Below are positions 63,656-64,000 of a stretch of 64,000 bases of DNA, one piece after another. Both the position numbers and the translations under genes were made by a program. The stretch is from Paraburkholderia megapolitana (GTDB taxonomy: Bacteria; Pseudomonadota; Gammaproteobacteria; Burkholderiales; Burkholderiaceae), in contig NZ_CP041745.1 in assembly GCF_007556815.1 (NCBI RefSeq), positions 1,178,001 to 1,242,000 of the forward strand. Reading direction: 5' to 3'. Under the pieces are notes generated by a model. That model ran no database searches, had not been told where the DNA came from, and saw only the letters and a list, made by a program, of their open reading frames with translations. Each line of letters starts with the position of its first letter. The stretch's first letter is position 1.

Positions 63656-64000
63656 TTACGGTTTGAGGCCTATCGCCCCCGACGCGCCGCCATGCTGTTC
63701 CCAGCGTTCGTGCATCTTTTCGCGGCGGGCCGCCATCTTCGCGAAGTGCTGTTTCAGCGCTGTGCTGACGATGGTCTTCTGCTGATCGTTCAGGCCGTTG
63801 TAGAAGTTCAGCCAGGCCGTCGTGGTCTGTTCGCGCAGTTGCGCGTTCTGCTGTTCGACACGCTGGTGTGCGTCATGCAGCGCGTTCAGGTCAAGAATGG
63901 GCTGCTGTTGCAGCGCCTCGAACTGCTGCTTCATCTGCTGATGATTCGCACGTGCTGCGCTGCGATTCTGCTTCATCGTGTCGAGCGCGGCCTGCCATTG
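63656..64000 (-). CDS. Spy/CpxP-like periplasmic protein, 5' part outside window
   Basis: The reading frame is open from the right edge to the TAA at 63656, giving at least 114 residues. The sequence is helical, Gln/Arg-rich (QQMKQQFEALQQQP, AHQRVEQQNAQLREQ) with a WLNFYNGLNDQQKTIVSTAL segment resembling the LTxxQ motif of Spy/CpxP-type chaperone proteins. The signal peptide, if any, is beyond the window. Assignment is moderate because the N-terminus is missing. Confidence 0.65.
   Translation of the reverse strand, partial: QWQAALDTMKQNRSAARANHQQMKQQFEALQQQPILDLNALHDAHQRVEQQNAQLREQTTTAWLNFYNGLNDQQKTIVSTALKQHFAKMAARREKMHERWEQHGGASGAIGLKP

Overview
The window reads as a chromosomal segment of a Burkholderiaceae betaproteobacterium, most likely Paraburkholderia, Burkholderia or Caballeronia. 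The basis is the high G+C codon use and the gene neighbourhoods: DUF3460-scpA-panC-panD, tamA-tamB next to metG and an apbC-type carrier, hemC-hemDX-hemY, ppc divergent from hemC, and nadE-PII. Assignments come from reading the translated proteins; no database was searched. Almost everything is core metabolism, envelope or transport. No tRNA, rRNA, insertion sequence, prophage or CRISPR array was seen.

Layout. 1-4.5 kb: late cobalamin synthesis and cobinamide salvage (BtuF-like protein, CobD, CbiB and CobU on minus; cobyric acid synthase divergent on plus). 4.6-8.8 kb: DoxX, a PaaI-type thioesterase, an orphan ParA, then the minus operon DUF3460-scpA-panC-panD. 9-15.2 kb: tamA-tamB, ending at a bidirectional terminator shared with metG. 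18-26.6 kb: OmpA-like lipoprotein, ApbC/Mrp carrier, a SodC-like lipoprotein lacking most metal ligands, dcd, a large PLP amino-acid decarboxylase, an LprI-like protein, a bestrophin and an MmyB-type regulator. 26.7-28.1 kb: argH.

28.2-30.8 kb is the least conventional part: two minus-strand genes of unrecognised family with Ser/Pro/Thr-rich N-termini. One carries a methyltransferase-like core. The other is a glycine-rich membrane protein split by a single-base frameshift. 31-35 kb: a two-component system divergent from a DUF3311 and sodium:solute symporter pair, with a palindrome in the shared promoter region. 35-43 kb: ppc with a histone-like N-terminal tail, then the haem genes. 43-46.8 kb: MFS, SDR and aldehyde dehydrogenase catabolic genes. 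46.9-52.2 kb: ppa, a small Cys-rich protein, a structured leader with a leader ORF ahead of an OprB porin, kup, and a possible 26-residue membrane peptide upstream of kup. 52.3-58.2 kb: ParB-like protein, GIY-YIG protein, aldo/keto reductase, FemAB-like acyltransferase, nadE and PII. 58.3-64 kb: general porin, a HisQMP-type ABC transporter without its binding-protein gene, pirin, and a truncated Spy/CpxP-like protein at the edge.

The best leads are the frameshifted and methyltransferase-like gene pair, the leader region at 47.95-48.27 kb, the metal-ligand-poor SodC-like lipoprotein, and the micro-ORF upstream of kup.
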